Assembly: GCF_041820985.1 (NCBI RefSeq)
Contig: NZ_JBGUAU010000008.1
Span: forward strand, 1-64,000
From: Evansella sp041820985
Lineage (GTDB): Bacteria > Bacillota > Bacilli > Bacillales > Salisediminibacteriaceae
Reading direction: 5' to 3'
DNA: 64,000 nucleotides
Positions 15,883-23,546 of this stretch are shown one piece after another. Below the pieces are notes generated by a model. It was not told the origin of the DNA. It ran no database searches and saw only the letters and a list, made by a program, of their open reading frames with translations. A program made the position numbers and the translations under genes. Position 1 is the first letter of the stretch. Every line of letters begins with the position of its first letter.

Positions 15883-17457
15883 TTAATATGGATCAGACGG
15901 ATGACCCTTTTGTTCTGCTTCTGCTACCGCTTCATCCATCTTGGAGTGAGTACCTTCTCCAGCTACTTTGATTCCTTCTGCAATTCGCTTTCCGTAGCCC
16001 TCATCGCATTGTGTTAACATATCAACCATGCGATCTTGGATTTCTTGTCGACATGAAGCTAAAGCACCAGAAAGGTTGGAAATAAGTTCCTCTCGTTCCC
16101 AATCACTAAAACGACGATACGTTTCTCCAGCTTGGCCGAAGTTGTTTTCACGAGAAATCTTTTCTCGCTGTAAATTACCTTCTACATAAGGCTCATGTTC
16201 TTTCCCTGGATTCTCCGCTTCCTTTAAACCTCCAATTACAGAAGGTTCATAGTTAACGTGTGGATTTTGATGTTTTCCAAAATCTGTACGGAAATCCATT
16301 TGGCCACCTTCCTGATTTGTAGCCACATGTTTTTTCGCTTTGTTAATGGGAAGTTGTAAGTAGTTCGAACCAACTCGATAACGTTGTGTATCAGAATAAG
16401 AGAACGTTCTTCCTTGGAGAAGTTTGTCGTCGGAGAAATCAAGTCCGTCTACAAGTACACCAGTACCGAACGCAGCTTGCTCTACCTCAGCAAAGTAATT
16501 TTCAGGATTTTTATTTAAGATCATTTTTCCAACCTTATGCCATGGGTAATCTTCTTTATACCAAAGCTTAGTAGGATCTAATGGATCGAAATCTAATTCA
16601 GGATGCTCATCATCTTCCATTATTTGCACGTATAATTCCCATTCGGGATAATTTCCATCTTCAATGGCTTCATATAAATCTTGAGTAGCGTGGTTAAAGT
16701 TTTTTGCTTGAATACTATCTGCTTCTTTTTGAGTTAAATTTTTGATTCCCTGAACAGGCTCCCAATGATATTTTACTAACACAGCTTTTCCTTCTTCGTT
16801 TATCCATTTGTATGCATGTACTCCAGAGCCTTGCATTTCACGGTAATTAGAAGGAATACCCCATGGGGAAAACAAGAACGTGATCATATGCATAGATTCT
16901 GGTGTTTGACATAAGAAATCAAACATTCTCTCAGGATCCTGAATATTTGTCACAGGGTCAGGCTTAAACGAGTGGACCATATCAGGGAACTTTAAGGGAT
17001 CACGGATAAAGAAAATCTTCAAATTATTTCCAACTAAATCCCAGTTTCCGTCCTCTGTATAAAATTTAACAGCAAATCCTCGTGGATCACGTAACGTTTC
17101 TGGTGAGTTTCCACCATGAACAACCGTGGAGAAACGAACGAATACAGGAGTTTGTTTTTCTGTATTAGTAAAAACTTTCGCTCTCGTATATTTCGAAATG
17201 GGCTCATCTCCAAGTTTACCATAGGACTCAAAGTAACCATGTGCTCCTGCTCCACGTGCGTGTACGACACGTTCTGGAATACGTTCACGATCAAAGTGTG
17301 TTACTTTTTCTAAAAAATCATAGTTTTCTAATGTTGTCGGTCCTCTATTTCCAACAGTGCGAACGCTCTGATTATTCGTAACAGGGTGACCTTGACGATT
17401 TGTTAGCATATCGTCTGACATTGGCTTTTCATCTCTTTCATCTCGCTCATGCTTCAT
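15883..17457 (-). CDS. katA: Heme catalase
   Basis: This 524-residue monofunctional catalase decomposes hydrogen peroxide in the cytoplasm. Catalytic His66 (VVHARGAGAHG) and Asn144 (LVGNN) are present. The heme-ligand tyrosine lies in the SYSDTQRYRVG motif near residue 355, next to the expected Arg. The length suits a small-subunit clade catalase of Bacillus. AAGGGAGGG precedes the ATG. The terminator behind it and one in front make it monocistronic. A 17-bp dyad lies 51 bp upstream of the start codon and may be an operator. The exact paralogue name (katA, katX, katE) cannot be settled from sequence alone. Confidence 0.95.
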   Translation of the reverse strand: MKHERDERDEKPMSDDMLTNRQGHPVTNNQSVRTVGNRGPTTLENYDFLEKVTHFDRERIPERVVHARGAGAHGYFESYGKLGDEPISKYTRAKVFTNTEKQTPVFVRFSTVVHGGNSPETLRDPRGFAVKFYTEDGNWDLVGNNLKIFFIRDPLKFPDMVHSFKPDPVTNIQDPERMFDFLCQTPESMHMITFLFSPWGIPSNYREMQGSGVHAYKWINEEGKAVLVKYHWEPVQGIKNLTQKEADSIQAKNFNHATQDLYEAIEDGNYPEWELYVQIMEDDEHPELDFDPLDPTKLWYKEDYPWHKVGKMILNKNPENYFAEVEQAAFGTGVLVDGLDFSDDKLLQGRTFSYSDTQRYRVGSNYLQLPINKAKKHVATNQEGGQMDFRTDFGKHQNPHVNYEPSVIGGLKEAENPGKEHEPYVEGNLQREKISRENNFGQAGETYRRFSDWEREELISNLSGALASCRQEIQDRMVDMLTQCDEGYGKRIAEGIKVAGEGTHSKMDEAVAEAEQKGHPSDPY

Positions 17458-17507
17458 AAAATAAACCCTCCCTTATGTATGTAATACAAATTTATTTTTC
17501 ACCAAAA

Positions 17508-17524
17508 TAGGTATAATATTCCTA
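17508..17524 (-). promoter_or_regulatory. Candidate operator upstream of catalase
   Basis: TAGGTATAATATTCCTA is a 17-bp imperfect dyad, spaced like a 7-1-7 Fur/PerR-family box but with outer bases that do not match the PerR consensus. Location 51 bp before the start codon suits a promoter-overlapping site. The function is inference. Confidence 0.35.
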
Positions 17525-17544
17525 ATTTAGTAAACTTGATTAAA

Positions 17545-17575
17545 TAAAAAACTCAGGATGCACTGCATCGCTGAG
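17545..17575 (-). terminator. Terminator of the nitroreductase gene
   Basis: ACTCAG(G)ATGC and GCAT(CG)CTGAGT arms form a stem with a small internal loop; on the minus strand TTTTTTATTTAA follows. Confidence 0.8.
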
Positions 17576-17591
17576 TAAGGGGAAAACTTTA

Positions 17592-18341
17592 TCAATCTTT
17601 TATAAATCCTATCTTTTGAAAAAACTCCTTCATTTGCGTTCTCTTAGGTGTTTCAAGCATACTTGCCATTTGTTGTGTCCAGCGATCCTTTCGTTTCCCG
17701 TTTGTACGTTGTTCATAGTAAGAGGAAATCGTCTTATTATACTCATGTAACTGTTCAATGAACAATTTTTCATTTTCTTGATAAATTTCCTCATGATATA
17801 CATTTTCCATAGGCAATCTTGGTTTTTGCTCCGTATCGGATGAGGGAACGCCAACAGCAAGTCCAAACAAAGGAATGACGTGAGAAGGGAGCTTTAGCAA
17901 TGTAGATACTTCTTCGATTTCGTTTCGAATTCCTCCGATATAACAGATTCCCAGCCCCATAGATTCTGCCGCTAATGTAGCATTTTGAGCTGCAAGGGAT
18001 GCATCTACGACCGAAACCAAGAGCTTTTCTGTTGTTTGCAATGACTTTTCTACATCAACATTCTCCATTTTTCCAGAAACTTTATGGCGATGGAGGTCAG
18101 CACAAAAGACAAAAAAGTGACCATTTTTTTCTACATAAGATTGATTTCCCGCTAACTTTGCTAATGTAGCTTTTGTTTCTTTCTTTTTGATGCCAATAAT
18201 CGTATATGCTTGTATGTAGCTAGAGGTTGATGCCATTTGTGCAGATGATACAATTGCTTCAATTTGCTTGTCCGATAAAGGTTCATCTTTAAAACTACGA
18301 ATGGAACGGTGATCTATTATTGTTTTAATTACATCATTCAT
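17592..18341 (-). CDS. NfrA-like NAD(P)H-dependent FMN nitroreductase
   Basis: The 249-residue protein is of the NfsA/NfrA flavin reductase group: HRSIRSFKDEPLS at the start (FMN phosphate contacts), then SVVDASLAAQNATLAAESMGLGICYIGGIRN in the middle. The C-terminal extension contains YYEQRTNGKRKDRWTQQM, typical of NfrA. It reduces nitro compounds, quinones or free flavin with NADPH and is linked to oxidative stress in B. subtilis. AGGAGG lies eight bases before the ATG. It sits upstream of the catalase gene in the same direction but with its own terminator between. Confidence 0.9.
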   Translation of the reverse strand: MNDVIKTIIDHRSIRSFKDEPLSDKQIEAIVSSAQMASTSSYIQAYTIIGIKKKETKATLAKLAGNQSYVEKNGHFFVFCADLHRHKVSGKMENVDVEKSLQTTEKLLVSVVDASLAAQNATLAAESMGLGICYIGGIRNEIEEVSTLLKLPSHVIPLFGLAVGVPSSDTEQKPRLPMENVYHEEIYQENEKLFIEQLHEYNKTISSYYEQRTNGKRKDRWTQQMASMLETPKRTQMKEFFQKIGFIKD

Positions 18342-18415
18342 ATTATCAAATCCTCCTATAAGTCTTTTTGATTAGTGTATCATACATTGGTATTTCACAA
18401 GAATCATACAGCATG

Positions 18416-18445
18416 TAAAAACGGGAAGTATGTTTACTCCCCGTT
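18416..18445 (-). terminator. Terminator of the hsp20/YppG-like operon
   Basis: AACGGG-AGTA and TACT-CCCGTT arms with a tetraloop are followed on the minus strand by TTTTAC. It lies 15 bp beyond the last stop. Confidence 0.75.
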
Positions 18446-18459
18446 ATCCCAAAATTAAA

Positions 18460-18984
18460 TTATGATTTTGTTGTAAAGAAGCTGCCAACTTGTTTTACAA
18501 TTGGAGTAATCTGGTTTCCTACTTTCACTACTTGGTCAATAGTTGTAGATGCTTTTTCAAAGTCAAATTGACCATCCTTGTTTTTAAAAGCAGCTAAGAA
18601 CCCTGGTCGTTGTGCGCCTTGATATGGGTGACTGTAGCCGCCGTACCCACCGTGAAAAACAGGAGGCGGTTGTTGGCCGAATTGTTGCTGTCCTTGTGGC
18701 ATCTGTCCGTACTGGTTCCCATATTGTGGTTGTTGTGCATACTGTGCCTGTTGTGACTGTGCTTGCCCTTGTGGAGGTTGCTGTTCTTGTTGTACAGGTG
18801 CTTGTTGTTGAGCTTCTTGACTCTGTTGTTGTTGTTCTGGTTGAGGTTGCGGTTGTGGTGCTGCTTGTTGCACAGGTACTTGCTGCATTGGTTGTTGAGA
18901 CTGCGTCATTTGTTGCCAATAATGATGTGGTGGATATTGCTGTTGTGGATATCCATTTTGTCTAAAGAAATTAGGGGGAAACAT
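18460..18984 (-). CDS. YppG-like Gln/Pro-rich protein
   Basis: The 174 residues comprise a long low-complexity segment (1-125) dominated by Gln, Pro, Tyr and Ala and a conserved C-terminal segment (about 127-174). The tail, PGFLAAFKNKDGQFDFEKAS then TIDQVVKVGNQITPIVKQVG, is that of the YppG family of Bacillus, mostly of unknown function and often linked to the spore coat. It is 13 bp downstream of an Hsp20 gene behind AAGGAGGG and surely shares its transcript. Spore-coat location is inference. Confidence 0.75.
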   Translation of the reverse strand: MFPPNFFRQNGYPQQQYPPHHYWQQMTQSQQPMQQVPVQQAAPQPQPQPEQQQQSQEAQQQAPVQQEQQPPQGQAQSQQAQYAQQPQYGNQYGQMPQGQQQFGQQPPPVFHGGYGGYSHPYQGAQRPGFLAAFKNKDGQFDFEKASTTIDQVVKVGNQITPIVKQVGSFFTTKS

Positions 18985-18997
18985 CCTTCATCCCTCC

Positions 18998-19420
18998 TTA
19001 ATCAATCTGAATTCTTTTTCTTTTGTTTGGAATACGAATAGTCAGTAGACCATCCTTTAACTCTGCCTTCACTTCCGATTCATCAACAACAAAAGGTAAC
19101 TGTACGACTCTCTCTGCACGTTCATACCTACTATTGTGTCTTATAACCTTGTTCTTATCATCTTTCTGCTCCAATATTTCCTCCGCTCGAAGACTAATAC
19201 GAATGTAGTTACGATAAATATCTAATGATAGCTGTTCCTTATTTACACCTGGAAGCTCCGCCTCAATGATGTATTCGTTGTCTGTTTCATATTGATTTGT
19301 TGGAATGAAGCGCGGAGACTGTAAGTGACGAAAAGCATCTTGGAAAAAGGAATCTAACGAATTTAAAATATCGCTAATTGGTCCTTCTGGTAAGGAAGGT
19401 CGGTTCTTATCAATACTCAC
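18998..19420 (-). CDS. Small heat shock protein, Hsp20/alpha-crystallin family
   Basis: The 140 residues have an N-terminal arm (1-40) and an alpha-crystallin domain (about 41-130), ending in a basic KRKRIQID tail. The ELPGVNKEQLSLDIYRNYIRI strand set and the ERVVQLPFVVDESEVKAELKDGLLTIRIP block are characteristic. Members hold unfolded proteins in an ATP-independent way; CotM and CotP are spore-coat members in B. subtilis. Pairing with a YppG-like gene favours a spore-related member over a vegetative chaperone. That assignment is uncertain. Confidence 0.88.
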   Translation of the reverse strand: MSIDKNRPSLPEGPISDILNSLDSFFQDAFRHLQSPRFIPTNQYETDNEYIIEAELPGVNKEQLSLDIYRNYIRISLRAEEILEQKDDKNKVIRHNSRYERAERVVQLPFVVDESEVKAELKDGLLTIRIPNKRKRIQID

Positions 19421-19591
19421 TGGACATCACCTCACTATTTTTTCCAATACTATCTTATGAAACAATGTACCCGAAAGGTTGGGTATATGAGGAGAAAAAC
19501 AATTTTTTTCTTCCACTATATCCTATTTATGTTTTAATGATATTGAAACTTGTTTATGTAAAAAAATGAAACTATTTAAAGAATAGGACGT

Positions 19592-20284
19592 ATGGATATC
19601 ATTCATAAAAAACAGATTAGTATCAGGAGACTCGTAAAGAGAAGGGGGGGGGCGTATGATAATATGATAAGTGCGGTACTTTTGTCATTAGTGCCAATTT
19701 TTATTGCAATGTTGTATGAATTGGTGCAAATAATGGTTGGAAGAGGGGTTTATAAAGACTATATTGTTAGTGAACTTGTTATTATTTTGTGTGGCTTATT
19801 TGCTGTCATCATAGGTTTCATTGAATCGTTTCAATTTACTATTCCGAGTCAAGTTCTATTACTTCTTTTTTATTCCATTCTTATTGTTAGTGTTATTGTT
19901 GTCATTTTAGTTAAAAAGCGAGAGTTAGTTGTCCATAATGGATCTGTCGATGAGTTTCTTGAAGTTTTTAAACGAACACTTCATGAGCAAAATATTTCTT
20001 ATAAACTTGGTAAGGAAGGGAAGACGGGGAGTACGATTCATTACATAATAGACGATGATACCGATGTTCGGATAGCTTGGAAATCACATTTTTTAAATCA
20101 AGATTATCAACACACTATTCAAGTGCAATATTCTGTAGGTAGTATCATAGAACCTTTTGTTCCCATAATGGTAGATGTGTTACGTGAAAAACGAATGGAT
20201 CGTTCCTTTAGTAGGAGAGTAATCGTTCATGGAGTTGCACTTATTTTTATTGGAGCAGTTTATTCGTTCCTTTATCATATTTAA
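19592..20284 (+). CDS. Membrane protein of unknown function
   Basis: The frame from 19592 gives 230 residues. It has three hydrophobic segments in its first half, a soluble domain (about 115-205) with IHYIIDDDTDVRIAWKSHF, and a final membrane helix at the C-terminus. The start is doubtful: AGGA precedes 19592 only weakly, while a run of nine G (19644-19652) is followed by an in-frame ATG at 19664, which would give 206 residues. I recognise no family. Any slip in the G-run would put a start at 19592 out of frame or alter the spacing to 19664. Confidence 0.6.
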   Translation: MDIIHKKQISIRRLVKRRGGAYDNMISAVLLSLVPIFIAMLYELVQIMVGRGVYKDYIVSELVIILCGLFAVIIGFIESFQFTIPSQVLLLLFYSILIVSVIVVILVKKRELVVHNGSVDEFLEVFKRTLHEQNISYKLGKEGKTGSTIHYIIDDDTDVRIAWKSHFLNQDYQHTIQVQYSVGSIIEPFVPIMVDVLREKRMDRSFSRRVIVHGVALIFIGAVYSFLYHI

Positions 20285-20315
20285 AAGGTAACCAGAATGT
20301 AAAACTTTTTTGGAC

Positions 20316-20355
20316 TTTGAAAGGTGCCTAGCTCCAAGCTTCATCTGCTCCTTTT
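20316..20355. repeat. Fragment of the TAGCTCC dispersed repeat
   Basis: GAAAGGTGCCTAGCTCCAAG resembles GAAAGGTGTCTAGCTCCAGG at 28411-28430, GAAAGTTGTCTAGCTTCAGG near 46711, and a more degenerate copy near 53405. Such TGTCTAGCTCCAG-type sequences are common between genes of Bacillaceae. Confidence 0.5.
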
Positions 20356-20410
20356 CTAAAAAAGTATGGATTTGACAATGCTAGCCATTCTTTACTGTGA
20401 ACACAGTTAA

Positions 20411-20450
20411 AGAGAGGGTATACTCATATGAGCACCCTCTTTTCTTTTAT
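20411..20450. terminator. Terminator between convergent genes
   Basis: AGAGGGT and ACCCTCT flank an inner CTCATATGAG palindrome; TTTTCTTTT follows on the plus strand. It separates the membrane protein gene from the convergent ABC gene. Confidence 0.7.
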
Positions 20451-20477
20451 TTTGTAAACTTTATTTGGCACTAAGTG

Positions 20478-21164
20478 TTATTGAGCAGCCCTTTTAGTTT
20501 CTGAAAGTTGGCAATTTTCTAATTGTAGTACTCTATCTGCACCTTCAATAATGGTCGGATCATTACTTGTCATAATAACAGTCGAGCCTTTTTTCTTCAC
20601 AAACCTCATTAACTGAGTTAGCAGTTCGTAGCCCTCTTCACCTGTTAACTCTTTCGTTGGATCATCTGCTAATATAAGTTTTGGGTTAGTCATATAAATT
20701 CTAGCAATTGTTGTTAATATTTGTTCTTTCGTATCTAATCCTTCTAATGTTTCATTCATGAGAGCATCTGTAAATCCTAGATCTGTTAATATCTGCTCTG
20801 CTTGTAATTCCATTTTTGGATACAAAGGGTCATCCTGAGAAACTCCAATTAATACATTTTGCTTTGCTGTTAAATAAGGAATGAGACAGCCTTCGTCTGT
20901 AACAAAACCGATTGTTTCTAAACGCCACTCAGGACGTCTTGTAATACTCAATATGTCTTCTCCAAAAATTTGAATAGTACCTTTGTTTGGTGGCGTCATT
21001 GCTGCAATCATACGAAGTAATGTGGATTTCCCAGATTGCTCTGCACCAGTTATAACGACGAGTTCCCCCTCAGAAACCCTTAAATTCATATTGTTGAACA
21101 GAATTTTCATTTCAGAACCGTTATGAAATTGTTTTAAAACATTTTGTAAGTCGACAACAAACAT
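20478..21164 (-). CDS. Degenerate ABC ATPase domain protein
   Basis: This 228-residue single ABC domain has an intact Walker A (GAEQSGKST). Other key sites are altered: the Q-loop reads GFVTDEG instead of an FQ motif, the LSGGQ signature is replaced around LEGLDTKEQ, and Walker B reads LILADDPT with Asp for the catalytic Glu. The switch histidine position reads MTSNDP. It may bind ATP yet hydrolyse it poorly. No permease gene is adjacent. The start at 21164 follows GGGGGTG by eight bases. The nearest gene upstream is a radical SAM protein on the same strand, 237 bp away, so linkage is possible but not tight. Confidence 0.8.
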   Translation of the reverse strand: MFVVDLQNVLKQFHNGSEMKILFNNMNLRVSEGELVVITGAEQSGKSTLLRMIAAMTPPNKGTIQIFGEDILSITRRPEWRLETIGFVTDEGCLIPYLTAKQNVLIGVSQDDPLYPKMELQAEQILTDLGFTDALMNETLEGLDTKEQILTTIARIYMTNPKLILADDPTKELTGEEGYELLTQLMRFVKKKGSTVIMTSNDPTIIEGADRVLQLENCQLSETKRAAQ

Positions 21165-21352
21165 GGATGGTTCACCCCCACAACATAATGTAACTCTATT
21201 GATAACTAGAAACTCCCTTAGTACTATTAAAACATTTATATGCAACGAATGAAACCGCTATCATCAAAAAAGTTTGACAAATTTATATACATTTATGTAA
21301 AAGAACATATCCAATATGGTAAATAAGAAAAACGTTGTTATTTTTTGTACTT

Positions 21353-21385
21353 ACCACTATTTTTGAATTAATAGTGGTTTTCTCA
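21353..21385. terminator. Hairpin between the radical SAM and ABC genes
   Basis: ACCACTAT and ATAGTGGT pair around a ten-base loop; TTTTCTC follows on the plus strand although both neighbours are on the minus strand. It may end the radical SAM transcript inefficiently or stabilise it. Confidence 0.45.
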
Positions 21386-21401
21386 TATCGGTGCTTTTTT
21401 A

Positions 21402-22505
21402 TTAAATGAAATTACGTTTTGGTTGATATGTACAATAAGGTTCATCTGTCATCATATTACCTGTTTCGTAATAAGCACGTGCTCTGCAACCTGAACAAAC
21501 ATTGACGAATTCACAAACTCCACACTTTCCTTCCAATGAATCCTTCGAGCGTAATATATGGAAGAGTTCTGAATCATTCCATATTGTTTGTAATGGTTGT
21601 TCTAATAGATTTCCCGCTTCTAATGGTAAATAACCACATGGACGCACTCTCCCTTTATGAGATATAAAGAATACACCTGAACCTGCTAAACAGCCCTTGG
21701 TTACAGCAGACATACCGTGCGCATTTCTTGTGATTCGTTCCCCTTTTTCTTTCGCTTTTTCCCTCATTATTCGATAGTAATGAGGTGCGCATGTAGCACG
21801 AATCTCAAAACTTACTTCTCTAGACTTCTCATAAAACCAGCTCAAAACATCTTCGTATTCCTCTGCTGTAAGCATATTTTCTTCTACAATTTCCACACCA
21901 CATCCAACAGGAACTAGCATAAACAAATGAAGAGCATCGACATTATTATACTCAGCTAATTGAAGCATTTTCTCTACGTGATCAACATTATGCTTTGTAA
22001 TGGTAGTATTCATTTGTGTTTGTATACCTATGCTTTGGACAGTTTTTAACCCTCGCAAAGCATCATCGAAAGAACCAGGTAAACCTCGGAACTTATCATG
22101 AATACTTGGACTAGGTCCATCGAAGCTAATCGCAACTCGTCGTATTCCAGACTGTTTTATTTTTTGTGCTACTTTCTCATTGATTAATGTACCGTTGGAG
22201 GCCATTGCCAAAGTTATTCCTTTTTTATTTGCATAGGAAGCGATTTCGAAAAAATCTGGACGATATAATGGTTCTCCCCCTGTTAATATTAAAATAGGAT
22301 TCCCTAACTCAGAAACTTGTTCAACTACATCAAAGGCTTGTTTCGTCGTTAACTCGTCTTTCGCTCTTATGGGTTGAGCAGTTGCTCGGCAATGAATACA
22401 TTTAAGATTACAGCCCTCTGTTAACTCCCAGAATATAATTCTCGGTTTATATATCTCGTTAGAAAAATGTACAAGGTGTTGCGGCAATTCATGTGTTTGT
22501 GTCAT
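21402..22505 (-). CDS. Radical SAM/SPASM protein, NirJ/AhbD-like
   Basis: The 367-residue protein has the radical SAM cluster motif Cys32-x3-Cys36-x2-Cys39 in TEGCNLKCIHCRA and a GGEP motif. Its C-terminal SPASM region has Cys-rich stretches (KGCLAGSG, RPCGYLP, KCGVCEFVNVCSGCRARAYY, PYCTY) that should hold auxiliary 4Fe-4S clusters. The YKPRIIFWELT start and the GNLLEQPLQTIW segment resemble NirJ/AhbC/AhbD enzymes, which modify siroheme-derived tetrapyrroles in heme d1 or alternative heme synthesis. No other heme or RiPP precursor gene is adjacent, so the substrate is open. AGGAGG precedes the ATG. Confidence 0.85.
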   Translation of the reverse strand: MTQTHELPQHLVHFSNEIYKPRIIFWELTEGCNLKCIHCRATAQPIRAKDELTTKQAFDVVEQVSELGNPILILTGGEPLYRPDFFEIASYANKKGITLAMASNGTLINEKVAQKIKQSGIRRVAISFDGPSPSIHDKFRGLPGSFDDALRGLKTVQSIGIQTQMNTTITKHNVDHVEKMLQLAEYNNVDALHLFMLVPVGCGVEIVEENMLTAEEYEDVLSWFYEKSREVSFEIRATCAPHYYRIMREKAKEKGERITRNAHGMSAVTKGCLAGSGVFFISHKGRVRPCGYLPLEAGNLLEQPLQTIWNDSELFHILRSKDSLEGKCGVCEFVNVCSGCRARAYYETGNMMTDEPYCTYQPKRNFI

Positions 22506-22590
22506 AGTAACCTCCTAAGTTCACTTAAAGAATTAGGTAGACAGACCTTATAGTAAGAATATCCTTTCATAACCAGAAATTTCAATCTCA

Positions 22591-22607
22591 ATGTGAAATA
22601 TTCACAT
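22591..22607 (-). promoter_or_regulatory. Candidate operator dyad upstream of the radical SAM gene
   Basis: ATGTGAAATATTCACAT is a perfect 7-3-7 dyad 86 bp before the start codon. It resembles FNR (TGTGA-N6-TCACA) or Rex sites but has one base fewer between half-sites. Redox control of an Fe-S enzyme would make sense, though the spacing argues for caution. Confidence 0.4.
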
Positions 22608-22675
22608 AAACGTCAAAAAGTTAATAATATTATATGAAAAAAAGAATTGGAAAGTATTAAACCATCATTCGACCG

Positions 22676-23332
22676 TTATAATTCTACTTCTTGAAAACGA
22701 CGTAGATTTCTTTTTTCGCCGATAATCACCATGATATCTCCCTCTTGTAATGCATCGGTAGGTTGGGGAGTTACATCTACTTTTTTATTGTGAATAATGG
22801 CAAGGATGGTACAGCCGTATTTTGCTCTCGTATCAAGATTAACAAGAGTTTGTCCATTCACTTTTTTCGTGGCTAATATTTCTAAAATACTATATTCAGG
22901 GGAAAGGTCTATATAATCGATAACTTTTTCTGATGATAAAAATTCCGCGACGCGCAATCCCATATCTTTTTCCGGTTGAAAAATACGGTCTGCTCCTATT
23001 TTACTGAGAACTTTATGATGATAATCATTTTGTGCTTTTACTAATACATTCTTTACTTCGAATTCTTTTAGTAGTAACGTGCACAGGATACTAGCTTGTA
23101 TGTTATCTCCAATTGCTACAATCACGTATTCAAAATTGCGGATGCCTACTTCTTTTAATAACTTTTCATTCGTTCCACTGCCAACCACAGTATGGGTAGC
23201 ATAAGGAGAAATGTTTTTTATTTTTTCTTCCCGATGATCAATTGCTAAGACTTCGTGATTCATCAAATATAATTCTCGACAAATACTTCCACCAAATCTA
23301 CCTATTCCAATTACCGCAAATTGTTTTTTCAT
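22676..23332 (-). CDS. KtrA/KtrC-type potassium uptake regulatory subunit
   Basis: The 218-residue protein joins an RCK_N domain (1-140) with a GxGxxG nucleotide site (VIGIGRFGGSICREL) to an RCK_C domain (about 140-218). The subunit forms octameric rings on KtrB or KtrD membrane channels and gates them in response to ATP/ADP; RCK_C binds cyclic di-AMP in Bacillus relatives. No ktrB/D gene lies adjacent. A close paralogue is at 31798-32463. GAGGGA precedes the ATG. It diverges from an MscS channel gene, an apt pairing for turgor control. Confidence 0.9.
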   Translation of the reverse strand: MKKQFAVIGIGRFGGSICRELYLMNHEVLAIDHREEKIKNISPYATHTVVGSGTNEKLLKEVGIRNFEYVIVAIGDNIQASILCTLLLKEFEVKNVLVKAQNDYHHKVLSKIGADRIFQPEKDMGLRVAEFLSSEKVIDYIDLSPEYSILEILATKKVNGQTLVNLDTRAKYGCTILAIIHNKKVDVTPQPTDALQEGDIMVIIGEKRNLRRFQEVEL

Positions 23333-23546
23333 GTAATTCCCTCATTAAATTCGAATGATTCTAGACTATTTTCTCCACTTCTAATACAATTTAATAACAA
23401 GATTGTAACGTTTCAACGTTATGTTCTATTATTTCCATTTCCTATTGGTATTCATTCACTAGGACAGGAATATGCGAGATTTTTGGTTCCATTATTTTTA
23501 TGGAATAGTATAATGGAATTGTTGCAGTAAAGGATGGTGTATTACA

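Noticed and set aside
18612..18965. 117-codon plus-strand frame opposite the YppG-like gene
   Set aside because: It mirrors Gln/Pro repeats as Val/Leu runs and lacks a start signal; the minus-strand gene has a conserved C-terminus and operon context.
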